Source: JALZHR01 sp036389695 (GTDB taxonomy: Bacteria; Acidobacteriota; Blastocatellia; Pyrinomonadales; Pyrinomonadaceae). From it: a DNA stretch of 26,388 bases. The notes under the pieces are model-generated. The model searched no databases, was not told where the DNA came from, and worked only from the letters and a program-made list of their open reading frames with translations. Position numbers and translations under genes: made by a program. Location: assembly GCA_036389695.1 (NCBI GenBank), contig DASVWG010000323.1:1-26388 (forward strand). Reading direction: 5' to 3'. Of this stretch, positions 22,578 to 26,388 are shown piece by piece (position 1 is the stretch's first letter; each line of letters begins with the position of its first letter).

Positions 22578-23234
22578 TTAAAAACCCTTTTGTGCTAATT
22601 CTTTCTCCGTCTCTGCTATTTTTTTATTTAAATCGGCAACGTTTTCTGCCGATGAATTTGCTTTTTGTTGAATAGCTTTTTGGGTATAAAGGCTAGCCAA
22701 AAAATAACTCATTAAAAACCATTCAAATACTTTCTTCGTTGACTCAACTTCCTTATCCGTAACTTCTAAATCAGAAGTGGTCTTTGGATGCATCAATCGG
22801 TCTCGCACTTTTACCGCTGCTGTGAGATTGAGCCATCCAGACCTGCCATAATCAATATTGAAAGATGAACCGAAACTCTTGGAATATGCAGTAAATACAA
22901 ACTTAAAATTATTTAAGAATTTAGGGTAAACCGTCTTTGAAAGAATTTCTCCTTTATCATTTACTTCAAAGGATACCTGACTTAAAGCAACTAATTCTCC
23001 GATAGAAAGAGTTGCAGCTGCCTCGCCAAAGTGTCGGGCGGTTTCTTTCATTCGATATAGGATGCCTTCAATAAACGCAAAGACGGAACGCACGAAAGCC
23101 CTTCGATGAAATTGACTGTCATTGTTTTGAATCGCTGTTCTGTGTTCCACACAATCTTGACCTAAAATTCTAGCCATTTCTCGCAGTTCCGCTAAATTAG
23201 CCATTAATTCGGGAACGATTTCCACAGTCAACAT
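22578..23234 (-). CDS. HEPN-like helical protein with Rx4H motif
   Basis: 218 residues from the ATG at 23234, chosen because AGGTGG lies eight bases upstream. GTG codons at 23246 and 23243 also fit the frame. The protein is all-helical. RRAFVRSVFAFIEGILYRMK (44-63) resembles the first HEPN helices, and R144-DRLM-H149 in KVRDRLMHPK has the Rx4H pattern of HEPN ribonucleases, with the HPK...DLEV ending common there. HEPN proteins are RNases or adapters in toxin-antitoxin, abortive infection and CRISPR systems. No antitoxin (MNT-like) is adjacent. Its C-terminus ends in a charged helix. It could be a non-catalytic helical protein. Confidence 0.55.
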   Translation of the reverse strand: MLTVEIVPELMANLAELREMARILGQDCVEHRTAIQNNDSQFHRRAFVRSVFAFIEGILYRMKETARHFGEAAATLSIGELVALSQVSFEVNDKGEILSKTVYPKFLNNFKFVFTAYSKSFGSSFNIDYGRSGWLNLTAAVKVRDRLMHPKTTSDLEVTDKEVESTKKVFEWFLMSYFLASLYTQKAIQQKANSSAENVADLNKKIAETEKELAQKGF

Positions 23235-23304
23235 TGAAGTCACCACCTGATTTTTAACAGAAATAATATTTATAGTTATCGGAATTGAAAATATTAAACC
23301 TGCT

Positions 23305-23334
23305 TTGACAATAATTCAATCACTCTTTTAATCT
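23305..23334 (+). promoter_or_regulatory. Promoter of candidate small RNA 1
   Basis: TTGACA (23305-23310), 18-base spacer and TAATCT (23329-23334). A very similar TTGTCA-N18-TAATCT with the same CTCTTTTAATCTAA core occurs at 25246-25275. Confidence 0.55.
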
Positions 23335-23340
23335 AATCAA

Positions 23341-23459
23341 CAGAGATTAAAGCGCGTTTAATTGACAGGCAGGCACTAATCGCCAATTTTTGTTTACTGA
23401 AATATTCGCGCTTTAATCGCTCAAAGATTCTTGGAAATTCCAAGAATCTTTTTTATTTT
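23341..23459 (+). ncRNA. Candidate small RNA 1 with closing stem and terminator
   Basis: GATTAAAGCGCG (23345-23356) pairs with CGCGCTTTAATC (23407-23418), a perfect 12-bp closing stem. Within it AATTG and CAATT plus GGC/GCC pair further. The terminator AAGATTCTTGG/CCAAGAATCTT plus a T-tract follows. A promoter precedes. No protein-coding + strand gene ends near this terminator, which argues that it belongs to an RNA gene. No known family recognised. Confidence 0.55.
23424..23459 (+). terminator. Orphan intrinsic terminator of small RNA 1
   Basis: Perfect 11-bp stem (23424-23434 and 23440-23450), five-base loop, then TTTTATTTT. Confidence 0.88.
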
Positions 23460-23469
23460 CACAAAACCG

Positions 23470-23498
23470 TTGACAAGCTCACGGAAATAAACTACATT
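23470..23498 (+). promoter_or_regulatory. Strong sigma70 promoter before the structured leader
   Basis: Consensus TTGACA (23470-23475), 17-base spacer, TACATT (23493-23498). It starts transcription about 170 bases before the next ATG. Confidence 0.72.
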
Positions 23499-23504
23499 GA
23501 TTTC

Positions 23505-23645
23505 AATTTTCAGTTCGTAAACCGACGATTTATTAAATCTATTCGGCATTTTGGGGAAGATGCTGATGAACTAAAGAATTGTTAAAAGCGGATGCGCTTT
23601 CAATGCTTCTTTAAATAGGTTTATTTCGTCGGTTTTTATTTTTAA
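23505..23645 (+). ncRNA. Candidate structured leader or small RNA 2
   Basis: AAACCGACGA (23519-23528) pairs perfectly with TCGTCGGTTT (23626-23635), which runs straight into TTATTTTTAAC, so the closing stem doubles as an intrinsic terminator. Inside are GCATTTTGGGGAAGATGC and GCGGATGCGCTTTCAATGC, giving a likely three-way junction. The terminator ends about 35 bases before the ATG at 23677. It may be an attenuator or riboswitch, or a free RNA. No match to a known riboswitch class. Confidence 0.55.
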
Positions 23646-23676
23646 CTTTTGAAGTGTCTTAACAGGAGATTCAAAA

Positions 23677-25149
23677 ATGTTTAAATTAAATTTTCAAAAT
23701 TTCACTAATCTAAAGGAAATTAATCTAATAAGTTCTTACAAGTTCCGTAAGATAACTTTCAACTTCGTGCTTATTGTTTTCTTCCAATTAATAATGTTGT
23801 TATCTGAGACAAATGCACAAGATACAATTAAAGCAATATACGATGAATATTCGCCAACAGATAAAGTGCAAATTCGGATTCCGGCTTCTAACGACTCGAT
23901 TGACCAATTAAAGATTACAAGTGCGGGCGATAAGGAAGTACAAGCAAAATACGATTTTTATAAAGCAGCCGATTCCTTTATTATTTCTTTGACTCTCAAT
24001 AATGTAACTCCTGAAAACTCCGACAATCAATTTATAATTCTTGCGTTTAAGAAAGGTAAGTTTGTTGGAACGAAAGTTATTGAAATAAAGTATTTAGTTC
24101 CTACGCAATCTAATAATGTTGTAAAAAATGATGAAACTAAGGATACAAAGATTAAAAAACCCACTGAAGGCAAAAAAGACGATGACAATCCCAATGATTC
24201 GGAATCCGCAGAATATAAGGAAAATCGTAATATTAGATTATTAGTAGGATTAGAACAGGCAGGAGCTAATTCAGCGCAAAGTGAAACTCAACCTTTCATT
24301 GATTTATTTGTCAATGTGCCTTTAGGAAAAAGGAACGCCCTGCCACAAGCATCACTCTTTACAAATTTTCGATTAGCATCTTCTCCTAAACAGGAGGTTG
24401 CTAACTTGGCTCTCCCGTCATCACTTGGAGCGTTTCTTCCTGGCGGTAATCAATTTAACAATGTCAATAATTTGGTTAAGTCATTTCAAGTCAAAGTTGG
24501 GTTGGAAAGGGCATTTATATACGGTGAAAACCTAACAATATCCGGTATGTTTGGAGTAGGCGCTACCAGTTCTCTTTCTTCACAAAACAGCGCCCAAGTT
24601 TTTAAAATTCCGCGTTTGGCTAATGGCGAAGTTACGCCTGAGTTCAAGGCAGCTTTTCCAGATATAACGGATTTTACCGGAAAGCAAAATATTATTTTAG
24701 TTTCCGGTGAAAGGGATAGATTCCTTCGCAACTGGTTTGTGGGGGCGCGCGTAAAATATAATTTTTTTGCTGATACATATCCGGCAAATTTGGATTTAAC
24801 CTTCGGTCAAGATGAAGTTATAACGAGTAAACTTAAAGGTATTGTTTTCAAAATGGAAGGTTTTATGCCTATTCCTGTGAAAAAATGGAAATACGTTTTT
24901 ATTGGCGCGAGCTTTAACTCAAGATTGACAAGAAGGGTAAATATCTTTACTCCACAATTGTTTCTTGAACCGGTAGCAAACTTTAATCTTTTTGATAACT
25001 CGAATATAATTCGGAATGTATCTGACACTCCGTTTGCTACTTCAAATCGTGACAATTACAGTCTTCGAATAGGTTTTGACCTAGCTTATTTCTTAAATAA
25101 GAAAGACAATGAAGACCAAAAAGAAGACAAAGATAAGCCGAAAAAATAA
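23677..25149 (+). CDS. Secreted, probable beta-barrel protein of unknown function
   Basis: 490 residues. AGGAG precedes the ATG at 23677 at good distance. A long basic N-terminus (to about 27) is followed by a hydrophobic segment (FNFVLIVFFQLIMLL) and a likely cleavage after NAQ near residue 48. Residues about 50-145 look like a beta-sandwich. About 150-180 are a highly charged linker (DETKDTKIKKPTEGKKDDD). About 185-475 show alternating hydrophobic strands with Gly and aromatic ends, as in outer-membrane barrels. The tail (DNEDQKEDKDKPKK) is charged, not the usual terminal aromatic. I do not recognise the family. It has a structured leader and its own terminator and is AT-rich. Confidence 0.7.
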   Translation: MFKLNFQNFTNLKEINLISSYKFRKITFNFVLIVFFQLIMLLSETNAQDTIKAIYDEYSPTDKVQIRIPASNDSIDQLKITSAGDKEVQAKYDFYKAADSFIISLTLNNVTPENSDNQFIILAFKKGKFVGTKVIEIKYLVPTQSNNVVKNDETKDTKIKKPTEGKKDDDNPNDSESAEYKENRNIRLLVGLEQAGANSAQSETQPFIDLFVNVPLGKRNALPQASLFTNFRLASSPKQEVANLALPSSLGAFLPGGNQFNNVNNLVKSFQVKVGLERAFIYGENLTISGMFGVGATSSLSSQNSAQVFKIPRLANGEVTPEFKAAFPDITDFTGKQNIILVSGERDRFLRNWFVGARVKYNFFADTYPANLDLTFGQDEVITSKLKGIVFKMEGFMPIPVKKWKYVFIGASFNSRLTRRVNIFTPQLFLEPVANFNLFDNSNIIRNVSDTPFATSNRDNYSLRIGFDLAYFLNKKDNEDQKEDKDKPKK

Positions 25150-25187
25150 CAATATTAATATTTTTAACCTTTATTTTTCACACCTAC

Positions 25188-25214
25188 GAGGCTTGAAACG
25201 AGCCTCTTTTTTAT
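25188..25214 (+). terminator. Intrinsic terminator after the beta-barrel gene
   Basis: GAGGCT (25188-25193), seven-base loop, AGCCTC (25201-25206), then TTTTTT. Confidence 0.87.
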
Positions 25215-25245
25215 TGTCGAATCAACGCACAAAACACAAAATATA

Positions 25246-25275
25246 TTGTCAGCTTCAATAATTCTCTTTTAATCT
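25246..25275 (+). promoter_or_regulatory. Second copy of the small-RNA-1-type promoter
   Basis: TTGTCA (25246-25251), 18-base spacer, TAATCT (25270-25275). It reads towards the 3' end of the minus-strand gene at 25366. A 13-base match (AATAGGTTTATTT, 25282-25294) to the tail of candidate RNA 2 follows. Nothing else is seen in 25150-25365. Confidence 0.4.
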
Positions 25276-25365
25276 AACGACAATAGGTTTATTTGTCTAA
25301 AAATCTAAGTTACATTTTTATCGTTTCCTCACATTTTTCCAGCATTGTGTTATAAACTCAAATTC

Positions 25366-25926
25366 TCAGGTTTTAGACGAATCTTGCAAAACCTTATTTG
25401 CCAGAGCCGCGCTTTGCGCCCGTTTGTTCAAAGCCTGTTCGTCTCGAAAGTTTGCTTCGGCTAAAAGTTTCTTGACCTTTGCTAAGGCTTCACAAGCGCG
25501 TGTAAATCGCTTTTCCGCGCCGTCGAGTAACTTTTCAAGATATAAACCATCTTTAATCGAATGGCTTTCCCGCGTCTTTGCGCGATGAACGGTTTGAGTA
25601 AAATTCAGCCGCAGCCAATTTAAACAGACTTGCTCAATTAAAATCTTTTCCATTTCGCTGGCGGTCTGCCAGCCTAAACCGTCGCGCATTGCGGCGAGCT
25701 TGCGGCGGTAACTTTCTTGCACAAGAAACGAATCGGCGGCGGAATCTGCTATGATTTTTTCTTGAATCCGCCCGGCAAAATCGCCGATGTGCTGCCAAGC
25801 CTTCGGGAATTCGTCAAAATGTTTGACTAATGCTTTTTTATCTTCTTTGCTTGGCTCTGGTTTATTATTCGCCTTGAGCAAAAGCATATATTCGTCGGCT
25901 TTGGTTTCGTTATCTTTGACTTTCAT
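25366..25926 (-). CDS. Hypothetical helical protein, tandem paralog A
   Basis: 186 residues from the ATG at 25926. A GTG at 25941 overlapping the upstream stop is an alternative start. The protein is all-helical and basic. From about residue 70 on it matches the upstream gene: KLAAMRDGLGWQTASEMEKI, then LIEQVCLNWLRLNF, a Gln/His/Ser-rich middle, KRFTRACEALAKVKKLLAEA. The conserved frame (L-I/D-E/Q, W/Y-LRL, RF, E-LA-V-KL) recalls a family of unannotated proteins widespread in Planctomycetes, Acidobacteria and Chloroflexi, but no function is known. It is transcribed right after paralog B, seven bases away, so translation is probably coupled. Confidence 0.65.
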   Translation of the reverse strand: MKVKDNETKADEYMLLLKANNKPEPSKEDKKALVKHFDEFPKAWQHIGDFAGRIQEKIIADSAADSFLVQESYRRKLAAMRDGLGWQTASEMEKILIEQVCLNWLRLNFTQTVHRAKTRESHSIKDGLYLEKLLDGAEKRFTRACEALAKVKKLLAEANFRDEQALNKRAQSAALANKVLQDSSKT

Positions 25927-25933
25927 TTCGCTT

Positions 25934-26388
25934 TTAATCACCTTTTACCGTTTTGTCGGCTTCGACTAAATTCTTGAACATTTCCGCGCCTTTGGCTTGC
26001 GTTGCGGCAATCAGCTTGCGAACTCTAGCAAGTGTTTCCATAGACTTTAAAAACCGTTTATGCGCCATTTCAAGCCGCCGGTCGTAATACATTCCTTTGG
26101 CGAAAGTATGCGATTGATAAGTTTCGTTTTTATGCTGCGATTCCATAACTTGCAGCCGAAGGTAGCGCATGGCGATTTCGTCAATTAACATCTGCTCGAC
26201 AAAAGTTGATGTTTCATAGCCGAGCTTTGTTTTCATTTCGGCGATGTGCTTTTTCACGGCTTCGCGGAAAAATGCCGTGTGACTAAATGCTATGTTGATT
26301 ATGTCATTAAATATTTGCTTCTGTATGTTTCCATTTGTTTGGTAAAGCGCCGGAACAAGGTTAAAGGCTTCTTCCAGCAATTCTAAAT
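25934..26388 (-). CDS. Hypothetical helical protein, tandem paralog B (5' end outside window)
   Basis: At least 149 residues. The frame is open to the window edge, so its N-terminus is missing. The TTG at 26380 has no ribosome site and is not credible as the start. The visible part (REAVKKHIAEMKTKLGYETS, LIDEIAMRYLRLQV, a Gln/His-rich middle, HKRFLKSMETLARVRKLIAA) aligns with paralog A along its whole length. The two are diverged, so the duplication is not recent. It ends seven bases before paralog A. No catalytic motif or membrane span. Unknown function. Confidence 0.65.
   Translation of the reverse strand, partial: LELLEEAFNLVPALYQTNGNIQKQIFNDIINIAFSHTAFFREAVKKHIAEMKTKLGYETSTFVEQMLIDEIAMRYLRLQVMESQHKNETYQSHTFAKGMYYDRRLEMAHKRFLKSMETLARVRKLIAATQAKGAEMFKNLVEADKTVKGD

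Larger units (their letters stand above)
23247..23676. other. 430-base intergenic region with two RNA-like units
   Basis: No protein gene. It contains two promoter-structure-terminator units placed in series on the + strand, listed separately, leading up to the gene at 23677. Confidence 0.6.

Overview
The window looks like a chromosome segment of an Acidobacteriota-type bacterium, most likely from the Blastocatellia/Pyrinomonadales side. This rests on remembered resemblance: Ser/Thr/Asn/Gly-rich lipoproteins, a PadR regulator followed by a permease-prefix-like protein, many GTG starts, and intergenic palindromes built from short 'phrases' typical of those genomes. No rRNA, tRNA, integrase, transposase or CRISPR array is visible. 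The assignment needs a database search.

Left part, about 1-16,700: an ordinary housekeeping and metabolic region of moderate GC. In order it holds an M50-like membrane protein (-), moaC and moeA (-, molybdenum cofactor), a secreted M24 peptidase (-), an acyl-CoA dehydrogenase (+), two lipoproteins (-), a CYTH-domain protein (+), a secreted lytic-transglycosylase-like protein (-), glmM (+), a small ABM-like protein (+), a candidate structured RNA with its own promoter and terminator, an M3-peptidase-like protein that seems to have lost its zinc site (+), aroB (+), a small membrane-anchored protein (+) and a B12-binding radical SAM protein (-). Nearly every gap in this part carries a different inverted-repeat element. 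Some are nested, and two repeat-like tracts lie inside the reading frames of moeA and glmM.

Right part, about 16,700-26,388: visibly AT-richer, with none of those palindromes, and made of small regulators and poorly known proteins. A HTH protein and a SWIM zinc-finger protein diverge from an intergenic region with a 16-bp inverted repeat placed like an operator. Then come PadR plus a prefix-domain-like partner, an orphan protein, an XRE-type regulator, a DUF5677-like protein, a frameshifted pentapeptide-repeat membrane protein, a HEPN-like protein, two stacked RNA-like units, a secreted beta-rich protein, and a tandem pair of paralogous proteins of unknown function cut by the window edge. This looks like an accessory or acquired region, although no mobility gene is present.

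The best candidates for something undescribed are the two consecutive promoter-structure-terminator units at about 23,305-23,645 with a partial echo at 25,246-25,294, the structured RNA at about 11,203-11,357, the tandem paralog pair at the right end, and the apparent M3 pseudoenzyme.
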